Assembly: GCF_020193575.1 (NCBI RefSeq)
Contig: NZ_JADYVD010000051.1
Span: 1 to 56,010 of the forward strand
Length of the DNA: 56,010 nucleotides
Direction of reading: 5' to 3'
Source of the DNA: Ensifer sp. IC4062
GTDB lineage: Bacteria; Pseudomonadota; Alphaproteobacteria; Rhizobiales; Rhizobiaceae
Positions 1 to 8,664 of this stretch are shown one piece after another; position 1 is the first letter of the stretch, and every line of letters starts with the position of its first letter. Under the pieces are notes generated by a model that was not told the origin of the DNA, searched no databases, and worked only from the letters and a program-made list of their open reading frames with translations. Both the position numbers and the translations under genes were made by a program.

Positions 1-266
1 AGCAGCAGCGCGGCGATCCAGAACAGATGATTGTGGGTGAAGAGCGCGATCAGCGCCAGCACGCCGATGATCTGCAGCTGCGCCTTGCTGGCGCCGTGCG
101 CCATGTGTTCGGGCAGCGCGTGCAGCCTGAGATACAGGATGCCGACCAGGAAGACCATGAGCAGCACGAAGACGACCATGACGTTGAACAGGACGTCCGT
201 CTGTCCCGGCGCGGTGATGAAAACAGGCAGATGATCCACTGCCGCCGGATGCAACGACCGCTCCAT
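1..266 (-). CDS. Small membrane protein, 3' end outside window
   Basis: Partial gene read leftward from an ATG at 266 with a good ribosome binding site (AGGAGCG) just upstream. The 88 visible residues show two hydrophobic segments, about residues 25-46 and 66-88, separated by a loop containing two His (LHALPEHMAHG) and followed by a second His-containing stretch (THNHLF). I do not recognise the family. It is preceded by a near-perfect FNR/FixK-type promoter (375-424), so it is probably expressed under low oxygen; that is inference from the promoter. The stop codon lies beyond the window edge. Confidence 0.75.
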   Translation of the reverse strand, partial: MERSLHPAAVDHLPVFITAPGQTDVLFNVMVVFVLLMVFLVGILYLRLHALPEHMAHGASKAQLQIIGVLALIALFTHNHLFWIAALL

Positions 267-374
267 CTATGCGCTCCTTTTTACTGATGGTCGGCCGTGA
301 ATTCAGTCGCTGGGAGAAAGCGCCCAATTCCAACCAAGACTGAAAATGCTCGGGACTGATCACCTTGATTATTC

Positions 375-424
375 AAGTATAATGATACGCAAAATTGTCC
401 CCCGCTGACATTGATCACAATCAA
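375..424 (-). promoter_or_regulatory. FNR/FixK-type class II promoter
   Basis: TTGATCACAATCAA at 411-424 is an exact match to the anaerobox TTGAT-N4-ATCAA. On the minus strand a TATCAT hexamer at 387-382 sits where the -10 element of a class II FNR promoter is expected, predicting transcription from about 375 toward the gene starting at 266. A second inverted repeat, CTTGA-TTAT-TCAAG (364-377), overlaps the predicted start site. The Crp/Fnr protein encoded at 3099-3740 carries the E-x-x-S-R recognition helix expected to read TTGA half-sites. Confidence 0.8.
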
Positions 425-780
425 TATCGACGCGTGACACGGTTGATTGAATAGGCTCGATAAGCCGTCTCGTCCCATGGTCCCTAAGGCGAGACCTTCG
501 GGGAATGTCGAATAGCGGAAGCTCGAGTATGTTACTGCAAAGCCGCCGCAGGCGGCATAACATCCACGGGGTGAGCCGCGGAAAGGCGGACTCGCCGCGC
601 CTAAGTTGAAGCGTGCGGAAGACATGTTCGCCGAAAGTGCACCTGTTGCGGCAAGCCGCGGACGTTCGGACGATCTGTTCTTGCCTTGTCGTTCTGCTGG
701 GAAAAGGGGAGGGACGAGAATGGATGCCTGGCGGGCGCATGCACCGCATGGCCCAACTCGCTCTGTGGTTCATTTCAGGC
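425..780. other. Intergenic, no gene recognised
   Basis: Between the anaerobox promoter and the 3' end of the TolB/TPR gene. Open frames here lack a ribosome binding site and recognisable domains. I see nothing further that I can support. Confidence 0.5.
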
Positions 781-2580
781 TCAACTTTCGGGAATCGGTA
801 CGCCCGCCTCACGCAACCCTTCGAAGAGCTGCCGCTGATCCTCGGGGCGACGGATCCGCAGTGCGACCTCTCTTCGGATATTGTCGAAGAAGCCCGGGAG
901 GTTGGTTTCCAGCCATTCCCGCTCTACTCGAGCCTCTTCGATTTTGCGGAGCTTTCCAAGGGTGGCGAGCAATATGATGTGATAACTCGGATTGGCGCGA
1001 AGGTCGGCCAGGGAGGCCCATCGCTCGGCGGCGACGTAGTCCCGCTTAAAATAGGAGCAGACCGCCAGAGCGGCCTCAAAATATCCAACAACGGGACCCG
1101 GATTGTCTGCGACGGTTCTCGACACGAGATCGCAGCCCCGACGCCATTCACCGGAGAGGGCGAGGCGGAAACCATATTCGCCGGAGAGTTCGGTGTCGTT
1201 GGGATTGATCGCAAACGCGCGCGCGCCCACCGCCAAGGCGGCATCAACCTCGCCGCGGAAGAACAAGGTGAGCATTTCCGCCTGCAAGGCACGGACATTC
1301 TGAGGGTCCAGTTCGACGGCGCGTGCCGCTGCCTCGATCGCGTGCTCCAGCGATGTGGGCGGCGATCGACCGAGACGATATCGGAAACGAAGCTCGTCAA
1401 TGTATGTCATCGACAGGAGTGCCCAAGCCGTCGCGTAATTGGGAAACTGTCTTGTCGCATGCAGCAGGCATTCTTGAACGGAAGCATGCGTCTGGGGGTT
1501 CAAGTCGCTTCGATAGCCGTAGTAGGCCAGAGTACACGCGTACGCTTCCCAATCATCCGGAACCGAGCCTGTGAAGTGTGTTGCGTTCGCTTGGAAGATG
1601 ACGCCGTACGGTTGCGCGACAGCGGTCGCCACGGCTGCAGCCGCGTTCTCCTGCAATTCAATGATCTTGTGCACCCGCAGATTTTCGTCATAGTTGTTCG
1701 CCCACACCACGGATCCGTCGGATCGCTGGATTAGCCGTATCCCAAGACGAAGCTTGTCGCCCTCGAGCCGGACCCGACCTTCTAAGGTGTAGGTTGGGCC
1801 ATCGCCTGCGGCACTCGGCCGCGCCGCTGTCTCACCAGCGGCGACGATGATCTCTTTGAACTTGGCAACATTGCTGATGACCTCGTCGGCGAGCCCTCGC
1901 GTGATCATCGCCGATTGTTGCGTTCCGGAGAGATCCTCGAATGGCATCACAACCAGTCTTGGGATGTTTGGCCGGATGCCGCTGGACCTCGCGAGGTCCT
2001 CGTCCGAAGCAGGGCGGACGAGCGCGCTGGTCGCCAAGCCGCCGACGACAAGAGCGGCCGCGCCGACGCCGAACCAAATCCATCGCTGCCGGGAACTTTG
2101 AATGGACGAGACCGATCTTGCCAACGCTGAGGGACCGGGGTCTGCTTCGACCTGCGCGTCGGTTTGCCTTTCGAAGATCGGCACGTAGCCGCCTTTGGGA
2201 ATGCGGATGACAATCGGGTCGTTGCGGCCAGCTACAAGATAATAGCGTTCCAGCGCGCGCCGAACACGGCCCGCTTCGATCCGCACTGCCGGATCCGTTT
2301 GCGCGTCAAACGAGGAGTCTCGACCGAAGACTTCGGTTGCAATCGAGTAGGCTTTGATGCGATCCGAACGACCTGCAATCGCCTGCTCGACAACATAGGT
2401 TAGAAATTTGCGGGCGCGACCAGGGACGTCGAACTCAGCGCTGAACCGAATTCGATCGAGCTGCGCAAGAATTTCCTCGTCGGAGGGTAAAGCAGTCGGT
2501 TCGACCCGAACGCTCTCCTGGCCAGCGATCGTCATGTCCGCCCCCATAACACTACAACGTACGCTTGTGTCCAGCGGCAC
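781..2580 (-). CDS. CadC-like transmembrane TolB/TPR signalling protein
   Basis: A 599-residue protein of a type common in rhizobia and often labelled adenylate cyclase, although no cyclase domain is present. Residues about 35-135 form the conserved N-terminal domain (FGRDSSFDAQTDPAVRIEAG, IPKGGYVPIF) that resembles a winged-helix DNA-binding module. One membrane span follows at about 167-190. A FlgO/TolB-N-like domain (LVVMPFEDLSG) occupies about 205-325, and TPR-like helical repeats fill the C-terminal half. This suggests a membrane-anchored one-component regulator or scaffold. The longest start is a GTG at 2580 with GGGAG upstream; ATGs at 2547 and 2535 are alternatives. A 373-codon open frame on the opposite strand is a shadow. 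Confidence 0.85.
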   Translation of the reverse strand: MPLDTSVRCSVMGADMTIAGQESVRVEPTALPSDEEILAQLDRIRFSAEFDVPGRARKFLTYVVEQAIAGRSDRIKAYSIATEVFGRDSSFDAQTDPAVRIEAGRVRRALERYYLVAGRNDPIVIRIPKGGYVPIFERQTDAQVEADPGPSALARSVSSIQSSRQRWIWFGVGAAALVVGGLATSALVRPASDEDLARSSGIRPNIPRLVVMPFEDLSGTQQSAMITRGLADEVISNVAKFKEIIVAAGETAARPSAAGDGPTYTLEGRVRLEGDKLRLGIRLIQRSDGSVVWANNYDENLRVHKIIELQENAAAAVATAVAQPYGVIFQANATHFTGSVPDDWEAYACTLAYYGYRSDLNPQTHASVQECLLHATRQFPNYATAWALLSMTYIDELRFRYRLGRSPPTSLEHAIEAAARAVELDPQNVRALQAEMLTLFFRGEVDAALAVGARAFAINPNDTELSGEYGFRLALSGEWRRGCDLVSRTVADNPGPVVGYFEAALAVCSYFKRDYVAAERWASLADLRANPSYHIILLATLGKLRKIEEARVEREWLETNLPGFFDNIRREVALRIRRPEDQRQLFEGLREAGVPIPES

Positions 2581-2671
2581 TCGTAAACTCCCGTATCATA
2601 CGTCCCCGCCGGCCCGGAGCGCAATATAGTGGTGTTGTATTTTCATTCCGGCCCAGAGGGGGAGGAGCGAA

Positions 2672-2950
2672 ATGAATGCGCAATCAGGAGGGCGTGACGA
2701 AGAACATGGACTGGCGGCGGCATTGCGTCGATTTCCGACGCGCTCCTTGCAGATCAAGGAGTTGTCTATACGCGATGAGAGTTTCCGCGGGATGTGCGAG
2801 GACTTCGCAGCCGCCGAACACGCGCTTGCCAATGCGGATCAACTTCCGTCCGGCGTTCGCGAAGAGCGGCGCGCTGAGTTCAGGGGGTTGCTCGAAAGTC
2901 TGGCGGTAGAGATTGAGCAGGCGCTCGGGGCGGCGAAGGGTTTCACCTAA
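2672..2950 (+). CDS. Small conserved acidic protein
   Basis: A 92-residue soluble, probably helical protein with an excellent ribosome binding site (GGGGGAGGAG, 6 bases before ATG). The central stretch RDESFRGMCEDFAAAEHAL resembles small proteins I associate with rhizobial plasmids near Crp/Fnr-type regulators, but I cannot assign a function. It lies about 150 bp upstream of the FixK-like regulator on the same strand and 90 bp from the divergent TolB/TPR gene. No signal peptide or membrane segment is visible. Confidence 0.7.
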   Translation: MNAQSGGRDEEHGLAAALRRFPTRSLQIKELSIRDESFRGMCEDFAAAEHALANADQLPSGVREERRAEFRGLLESLAVEIEQALGAAKGFT

Positions 2951-3098
2951 CTCGGATGCGTTGGCTGCTTTAACTGGATTGTAGAGGCGCATGCCTGGCG
3001 ATCTGGTTCTCTAATCAACACTGGCGGAACACGACGACGCGACGGCGCCATTCGTCGTCGCGGCAGGGCAAAGGGGACGCAGTCATGGGAGTTAAACA

Positions 3099-3740
3099 AT
3101 GCATACGTCAATATTGGCTCCGCGATCGGGTATAAACGTCCTTCCCATGGAGTTGACTTTCGGGGGAGACGTCGAATCGAAGCCGACGAGCAGCTTTGTC
3201 GACGGACAAAGCATCTACTCTTCCGGTGAAAGGGCCGGCCAAGCCTACCGGGTCGAATTTGGGGCTGTCCGCGTTTATCGGGTGCTTGCGAACGGGCGGC
3301 GGCAAATCCTTGCGTTCCATTTTGGGGGAAACTGGTTCGGCCTGCAAAATGAGGACCTGCACCGTTCCACTGCGGAAGCAATCGGTGTCACCGGCATAAA
3401 AAGCATCAGCCTCCAGAACGATCCGCATACTTGGCAAGGATTGTTGCCCGCGGTACTGGAAAACTTCTCGTCCGCGCAGGAACATCAACTGGTTATCGGG
3501 CGCCAAAGCGCAGTCGAGCGGGTTGCCGCATTTCTCCTCGAGATGTCGGAACGTACGGGCGGCTCGCCCAAGTTCGAGTTGTTCATGCCTCGCGTTGATG
3601 TTGCCGACTACCTCGGGCTGACGATCGAAACCGTTTCGCGTTCGCTTACAAAGCTGAAAAACAAAGGTATTATCAAATTGCACGGCCCTCGCGGCATCGA
3701 GATTATTCGACATCGCGTACTTCAGGATCTATGCCTTTAG
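3099..3740 (+). CDS. Crp/Fnr family regulator, FixK-like
   Basis: A 213-residue transcription regulator. The N-terminal cyclic-nucleotide-binding-like beta barrel spans about residues 25-130 (FVDGQSIYSSGE, GAVRVYRVLANGRRQILAFHF). The C-terminal winged helix includes DVADYLGLTIETVSRSLTKL at about 168-187, whose E-T-V-S-R recognition motif is that of FNR/FixK proteins binding TTGA half-sites. It lacks the N-terminal cysteine cluster that binds the Fe-S centre in Fnr; the only Cys is the penultimate residue. It therefore looks FixK-like, needing another oxygen input. Starts at ATG 3099 behind GGGAG. A plausible target is the anaerobox at 411-424. Confidence 0.9.
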   Translation: MHTSILAPRSGINVLPMELTFGGDVESKPTSSFVDGQSIYSSGERAGQAYRVEFGAVRVYRVLANGRRQILAFHFGGNWFGLQNEDLHRSTAEAIGVTGIKSISLQNDPHTWQGLLPAVLENFSSAQEHQLVIGRQSAVERVAAFLLEMSERTGGSPKFELFMPRVDVADYLGLTIETVSRSLTKLKNKGIIKLHGPRGIEIIRHRVLQDLCL

Positions 3741-3942
3741 TGATTGTCGAACAGCGCATGGCGAGCGGAGCAAGTCCGAAGTTTTTTCGGCACTGAGAAC
3801 TTCCTTCAAAATATGGGGTTCCGCGTACGCGCAAACTGACGACCGGTGGGATACCCGGCCTTGTTTGCAGGGGAATGCACGCAGGGGCCGCTTGAAGTGC
3901 GAACGCACGGGGGGAAGACATCTCGGCATTGCAGGTACCCCC

Positions 3943-4412
3943 ATTCCTGACGTTACGTTGTCGATCCTGGTTTTCTTCGTCGGCAGCCGGCTGAACAGGT
4001 CAGTCTCTGCCCTTTCGCGTTGGAACATCCCGGAGGCCGTGACTGGAGGCCTGATTTCCGCGTTTCTCACATTGATGGCGTTCGCATTCCTTGGCACGGA
4101 AATACGCTTAGCGCTCGGCGCGCGCGATCTCCTGCTATTGTTACTTTTTCACCGGCGTGGGCATTAACGCGCGGTTCTCCGACCTGGTCGCCGGCGGGCG
4201 GCCGTTTCTCGTCCTTCTGGCGTTGACGCTCGTTTCTCTTGCATCCAGAGCGTGGTTGCCGTCGGCGGCGCGGCGTTTCTCGGCCTGCCTGCCGGCTTCT
4301 CGATCCTGCTCGGCTCGGTCTCGCGCTTGTCGGCGAGCACGGCACCACCACTGCCTGGGCAACGACGATCTCCACCCACCAATGCAATGGAAGTCGGCGT
4401 CACATTCCAACC
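3943..4412 (+). pseudogene. gltS: Decayed glutamate/sodium symporter (gltS) remnant
   Basis: Reading across frames gives a GltS N-terminal half: TLSILVFFVGSRLN and IPEAVTGGLISAFLTL, then, after a frameshift in the T run at 4145-4149, GVGINARFSDLVAGGRPFL. After another shift near 4240 comes VVAVGGAAFLGLPAGFSILL, then near 4325 LVGEHGTTTAWA, and finally NAMEVGV. These segments match the order of conserved GltS blocks (IPEPV.GG, GL.ARFSDL..GGRPL, GGHGT..AW). At least four frameshifts are needed and the second half of the transporter is missing, so the gene is dead. Confidence 0.8.
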
Positions 4413-4520
4413 TCTGAACGACCAAGCATGGATGTCGACGTCCATTCCGTGTTGGAAGGCCCGATCGCCTTCGAGGGCAGTATCAGTGGGAGGGGCCACT
4501 TGGAGATGAACGGGTACTAG
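4413..4520 (+). pseudogene. Tail of a lipocalin-like AttH/CrtC-type protein (possible)
   Basis: The last codons before the TAG at 4520 read LEGPIAFEGSISGRGHLEMNGY. They resemble the C-terminal signature of AttH/CrtC-like predicted secreted hydrolases (WEG-A-V-x-G...GRGYVEMTGY). The tail is joined directly to the decayed gltS, as if a deletion fused the ends of two genes. The stretch is short, so the identification is tentative. Confidence 0.4.
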
Positions 4521-4833
4521 CCGAACCTCTGAGTACCGGGAAACGGTAACGCTTTATGAAGGATGCCGCCAGCGCATCGTGCGCTTGTGACGCATCTGGG
4601 TTCCGTATTTTGTCCGCTTTACAGCCCAACTAAGACGTTCATCGCCTTCACCGCAGATGACCGCTCGGGTCGAAGGGCGTCGTTTATACCTTGCATGGGA
4701 GCGAGCAGTATTCGCCATGAGTATACGGTGCGCCCAAGCCGTTGGAAGCCAGGTCTGCCTGCTCCAGATTCGGCCTTGCCTTCAACACAGTGATCCTTGG
4801 ACACCTGTAACGACACGCGCCCTTGCATCGGAA
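4521..4833. other. Intergenic, no gene recognised
   Basis: Lies between the AttH-like tail and the 3' end of the zinc-ribbon gene. Both strands have open frames, but none has a ribosome binding site or a recognisable motif. Confidence 0.5.
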
Positions 4834-5079
4834 CTAGGGAGACACGATCATTTCTGCCTGACAATTGCCACAGCGCGCACTGGTCCCGATAATCTCCGCA
4901 TCGCGCGTGCCGGCGCGCAACTGACGGTGGCATTTCGGGCAGTTGAGGCCCGAGGAGGTTTTCGCGAAGTCGTATTGCGGACCGACATAGGCGCAAAGCA
5001 TGTGGTGAACGATCGGGAAAAACGCCAACTGGGCTGTCCCGCAGGACGGGCATACCGACTGATCCCGTTCTATCTGCAT
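4834..5079 (-). CDS. Small TackOD1-like zinc-ribbon protein
   Basis: An 81-residue protein with three cysteine pairs (CPSC, CPKC, CGNC), a further HH-M-L-C motif, and the sequence YVGPQYDF. This order matches the TackOD1 metal-binding output domain, which usually sits at the C-terminus of signalling proteins; here it stands alone. The start at 5079 was chosen because GGAGAGG precedes it; the frame remains open further upstream but there overlaps the HlyD gene. It lies 40 bp downstream of the HlyD gene on the same strand, so the two are probably co-transcribed. A role as a metal-dependent partner of an envelope glycan or export machine is inference. Confidence 0.65.
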   Translation of the reverse strand: MQIERDQSVCPSCGTAQLAFFPIVHHMLCAYVGPQYDFAKTSSGLNCPKCHRQLRAGTRDAEIIGTSARCGNCQAEMIVSP

Positions 5080-5119
5080 TCGCTTGCGCCTCTCCGATGT
5101 GATTACGTCTGGACTGAGC

Positions 5120-6181
5120 CTAGCGTAGCCCGAGCAAATCCACGAGCGCGGCGGCGGCACGGGCGACGACGGTGCTGTAGTGCATGTGGATTCTGACGGC
5201 GGCATTGAGAGCGGGGTTCACGACATCCGGTGCGAAGCGGATGCGTGCGATCTGCCCGGACTGAGCGCCTGGACGACTGTCCGGTGCCTCCGAACCGGGC
5301 ATCCCGGAGAGCGGCAGGATTTCGTCCACGACGCCCGGAATGCGCCTGTTGCCAAAGAGAACGAAGACATTATTGCCCACTTTTGGATCAATCAGGCGAT
5401 AGTTCGGAATGTACCAATCGACATATATATCGGTGGTGTCGAAGATTTCAGCGATGGCAGTCTCGGGCGCCAATGACTGACCGACGCGGGCGACATTTCG
5501 TGCGACGATGCCACTGATGGGTGCAACCACCCGGCCGCCGGCGAATTCCCCTTCGGCCCGATCAAGGTGTTGCTGGAACCGCTCACGGACCGTGCTCAGG
5601 GACTCGATCTGTATTGCGGCCTCGGCGGCTTCCGCCTCCTGGGTGACGACCGTCTTCAGTGCCTGCGCGCGGGCGTTGAGAACCTCGATCTGATATAGGG
5701 TGCTGACGTTTGCGGCCTCAGGCGCGACTTCAAGGCGTTTCACGGCCTCTTCCGTGAGCTGAAGGTAAGAACGCGCTGCCGCAAGAGAGTCTCGCGCCAC
5801 GCGTGCCCGGATCCTGAGCTCAGCCTCGCGGCCAGCAAGATCCGCGAGGCCGCGCATATAGGAGGCAATGATCTCGTCGTGTTGCGGCGAGCGAATTTGC
5901 GCGATTTCTTCGCCGGCTTCGACCCTATCACCCGGCCTGACGCGGGTTTGGGTGACTTGCACCACGTAAGGAAGCGAGATCTCGTGGCGAGGGGCGGAGA
6001 CGATCCCGGGCCCGCCGAGAAAGACAAGCGGCGCGCCGAAGTAAAGGATAACGGCGGCAAGCAAACCGAAGATAAAGGTACCATAAACGATGCGGACGAA
6101 TCGTCCGGCCGCGCGCCGCCGGCTCTCGACCGGATCGGGAACATTGGGATCAAGGCGATCTAGTCCGATGTCCATCGACAT
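5120..6181 (-). CDS. HlyD-family membrane fusion protein
   Basis: A periplasmic adaptor of about 353 residues. One N-terminal membrane anchor lies at about residues 30-52 (IVYGTFIFGLLAAVILYFG). It is followed by a split biotinyl-lipoyl-like barrel (VRPGDRVEAGEEIAQI and VVAPISGIVARNVARVGQSL) flanking a helical hairpin rich in Ala, Glu and Gln. The ATG at 6181 is preceded by GGAGGAGG; an upstream ATG at 6214 is less likely. HlyD proteins of this single-anchor kind often accompany GT2 polysaccharide synthases, as with bgsB-bgsA at 29980-33191, but no synthase or ABC transporter is adjacent. Only the TackOD1-like gene follows. Confidence 0.9.
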   Translation of the reverse strand: MSMDIGLDRLDPNVPDPVESRRRAAGRFVRIVYGTFIFGLLAAVILYFGAPLVFLGGPGIVSAPRHEISLPYVVQVTQTRVRPGDRVEAGEEIAQIRSPQHDEIIASYMRGLADLAGREAELRIRARVARDSLAAARSYLQLTEEAVKRLEVAPEAANVSTLYQIEVLNARAQALKTVVTQEAEAAEAAIQIESLSTVRERFQQHLDRAEGEFAGGRVVAPISGIVARNVARVGQSLAPETAIAEIFDTTDIYVDWYIPNYRLIDPKVGNNVFVLFGNRRIPGVVDEILPLSGMPGSEAPDSRPGAQSGQIARIRFAPDVVNPALNAAVRIHMHYSTVVARAAAALVDLLGLR

Positions 6182-6379
6182 CTCCCTCCTCCCGACTGCC
6201 CGAAGGCTCGACAAAGCTTAACGGGCTTAGAATTGCGCTGATGTCGAGGCTGGGTGGAGTCGGCGCGCAGGTTGCCAGTTTTGTTATAAATGTGCGCCGC
6301 CTTCGTCCGCCTCATTGAATGTGTGCCGTAGCGCTTGGGATCAAGCCCGATGCTATGGCGGCTTGGCTTCGCACCTAGA

Positions 6380-8062
6380 CTAGCTGCCGTTAACGCCCTC
6401 CAAGTAGCGTTGCAGAGCGGTATGTATGCTGAAGAAAAGCCGCTCGCGGCCGAGTTTGTCGGCGAGTCCGGAGGCCCGAACGTAGTCGAGCACATCCGGA
6501 TTCAATCCTGCCAGCCACACCGCGATGCCCTGAGCGGTAGCGCGCCGTTCGCTCTCAATCATCATCTGAATGGCGGAATACTCGATGTCAAAGACACCGC
6601 TCATATCGAGCGCGAGCACTTGCGGCTTATGCTTGGTGACCAGCGACTGGATCTGGTCCGCAACCTGCTGAACGTTGGCGAAGAAGAGCCGGCCCTCTGG
6701 ACGGAGGATCAGCAGGCCCTCGAACGTTTCATCGTCGGGATGATCCTGTGACTTCGGCCGGAGCACATCGGTGCCCCGCTTGCGGCCGATGACGTGGACC
6801 TTCGGCTTTGCCGACTGACTGGCCAGTCCGATCAGCGAAAGGACAATCGCGACCACAATGCCTTGAAGCGTGCCGACGATAAGCACGCCGAGGAACGCCG
6901 CCAGCGCCCAGCGGAACTCCATTCGCCGAACCCTACGGATGGACGCAAATTCGGCCGGAGCGATTAGTCCGACCGAGTAGATGATCACGATCGCGGCGAG
7001 CACAGCTTGCGGCAGCAAGCCCAGCAGCGGGGCGAGAAACAGCATGGTGGCCGCAGCGGCCGTGGCGGTGACCAGAGAGGCCTTTTGCGATTGTCCGCCG
7101 ACGGCTCGAACCACCGCCGTCTGGGACGTGCCACCTCCCGCCGGCATGGAGCCAAAGAAGGCTCCGGCCAGATTGGCAGCTCCCGTTGCGATGAGTTCGC
7201 GGTTGGGCCTAATGGGCTGCTCTGCAGAGGCCGCGAAGGCCCGTCCGGCAGCAATCGTTTCGGTAAAACTCATCAGCGCGATGCCGAGCGCACCGGGTAG
7301 GAGTTGCTCGATCAGGTCGGGACTAGGGAGAGTGATTGATGGGAGCGACCGCGGGATGAATCCCACCGTTGCAATGCCTAGGGCATTGAGGCCGGCGAGC
7401 CAGGAAACGACGATGCCGACGCCGACCACCACCAGCGGAGCTGGTGAATGGGGCCACAGCCGCTCCATCGTCCACAAGGCGATCAGCGCCGTGGCTGCGA
7501 TCGTCACCGTGAGCAGCGACGTTTCCGGTACATGGTGCACCACGCTCACGATATCACGGAAAAAGCCCGTCTTTTCAATATGCATACCGAGCAATTTCGG
7601 CACCTGATCCAGCACGATCACCAGCCCTATGCCCGCTTTGAAGCCGGTCAGCACGGGAGACGAAATGAAGTTAGCCACAAACCCCAGGCGAAGCACGGAG
7701 GCTGCGATCAGCAGGGCGCCGGTCAGTGCGGTGAGCGTCGCGACGGCGGTGATCAGCTTGGCGGGATCACCATCCGGAACGACGGTCCCAAGCTCGGTTC
7801 CCGCCAGGATTGCCAGCGTGGTCGTCGAGCTGACGCTTAGCACGCGTGACGTGCCGAGCAACGCGTAGACAATCATCGGAACGAAGGCCGTATAGAGGCC
7901 GACGCTCACCGGCAGTCCGGCAACCGTGGCATAAGCCATTGCCTTGGGCAGGACGACCGCCGCTGCTGTAAGACCGGCCACCACGTCGAGTCGAAGGCCC
8001 GGTGTCAACGAGGCACCGCCATGTGTTTCGGGGATCACTGGAAGTTTGCTCCGTGCAGACAA
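6380..8062 (-). CDS. SulP-family anion transporter with STAS domain
   Basis: A 560-residue inner-membrane transporter. The N-terminal 400 residues carry the SulP fold with many membrane spans, including VVAGLTAAAVVLPKAMAYA (about 26-44) and the GSMPAGGGTSQTAV loop. A C-terminal STAS domain follows (about 440-550; VLALDMSGVFDIEYSAIQMM). Such proteins move sulfate, bicarbonate or C4 acids; the substrate cannot be read from sequence. The longest start is a TTG at 8062; a GTG at 8038 has GGAG upstream and may be the true start. About 200 bp separate it from the HlyD gene downstream. Confidence 0.92.
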   Translation of the reverse strand: MSARSKLPVIPETHGGASLTPGLRLDVVAGLTAAAVVLPKAMAYATVAGLPVSVGLYTAFVPMIVYALLGTSRVLSVSSTTTLAILAGTELGTVVPDGDPAKLITAVATLTALTGALLIAASVLRLGFVANFISSPVLTGFKAGIGLVIVLDQVPKLLGMHIEKTGFFRDIVSVVHHVPETSLLTVTIAATALIALWTMERLWPHSPAPLVVVGVGIVVSWLAGLNALGIATVGFIPRSLPSITLPSPDLIEQLLPGALGIALMSFTETIAAGRAFAASAEQPIRPNRELIATGAANLAGAFFGSMPAGGGTSQTAVVRAVGGQSQKASLVTATAAAATMLFLAPLLGLLPQAVLAAIVIIYSVGLIAPAEFASIRRVRRMEFRWALAAFLGVLIVGTLQGIVVAIVLSLIGLASQSAKPKVHVIGRKRGTDVLRPKSQDHPDDETFEGLLILRPEGRLFFANVQQVADQIQSLVTKHKPQVLALDMSGVFDIEYSAIQMMIESERRATAQGIAVWLAGLNPDVLDYVRASGLADKLGRERLFFSIHTALQRYLEGVNGS

Positions 8063-8253
8063 ATATCGGCTAGCTATAACATTTTACGCAGCATGTTTAC
8101 GATGCCATAATTTCGTCCTTACCTCGATTGGTGGCGGCATTACTTGACTCGGTTCACTCCATGGGCCTCGTCGTTGCTTGCGGGCGCAGCAGTGGGTCAG
8201 AATACTCGGAAATTCAATATCGTTTTTAAGTATAAAAAAGACCTGGCCTCTTA

Positions 8254-8550
8254 ATGACACTAAGACGACTACGCGATACACCAAGTGCAATGGGTGAATA
8301 TACCCGCGCCATCGATCCGCGGATCATGGGCCTGAGCGGCAGCGAGCGGCAGATCGCTGCCGTCTCACGCGAGTATGGCGCCTATGGCGAGCCGCGGGCG
8401 TCGGGGCCGCATGGTGATCACCTCTTCGATCACAGCACGTATATCTACGTCATGAACCCGCGCGGTGAGTTCGTGCGTGGCATGGAGGCGGATGCTTCGG
8501 GTGATCAGATCGCGGACACGCTCCGGCTTCTGATGGCGCAGGCCGAGTAG
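8254..8550 (+). pseudogene. SCO1/SenC C-terminal fragment
   Basis: About 90 residues match the C-terminal part of SCO1/SenC copper chaperones: DTPSAMGEYTRAID, IMGLSGSERQIAAV, then DHSTYIYVMNPRGEFVRG with the copper-ligand His. The thioredoxin-fold N-terminus with its signal anchor and the CxxxC copper site is absent, and the bases before 8254 show no homology. The fragment has no ribosome binding site, so it is most likely a 5'-truncated remnant of a cytochrome oxidase assembly gene. Confidence 0.75.
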
Positions 8551-8664
8551 GGGAGCAGGCGCCGCAAGACGACGCAACCTGCGCGGCGGAGGCAGCAAGT
8601 CGAGGTGTTGCAGCGCCTTTCGCGCGTCTGATTAGACACGCGGGGCTGTAGGGAGGAGGAAGCC

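Noticed and set aside
613..1734. 373-codon open frame on the plus strand
   Set aside because: It is fully antisense to the TolB/TPR gene, whose protein has clear domains; the plus-strand product has none.
781..2580. Adenylate cyclase annotation for the TolB/TPR protein
   Set aside because: Such proteins are often so named in rhizobia, but no class III catalytic residues are visible.
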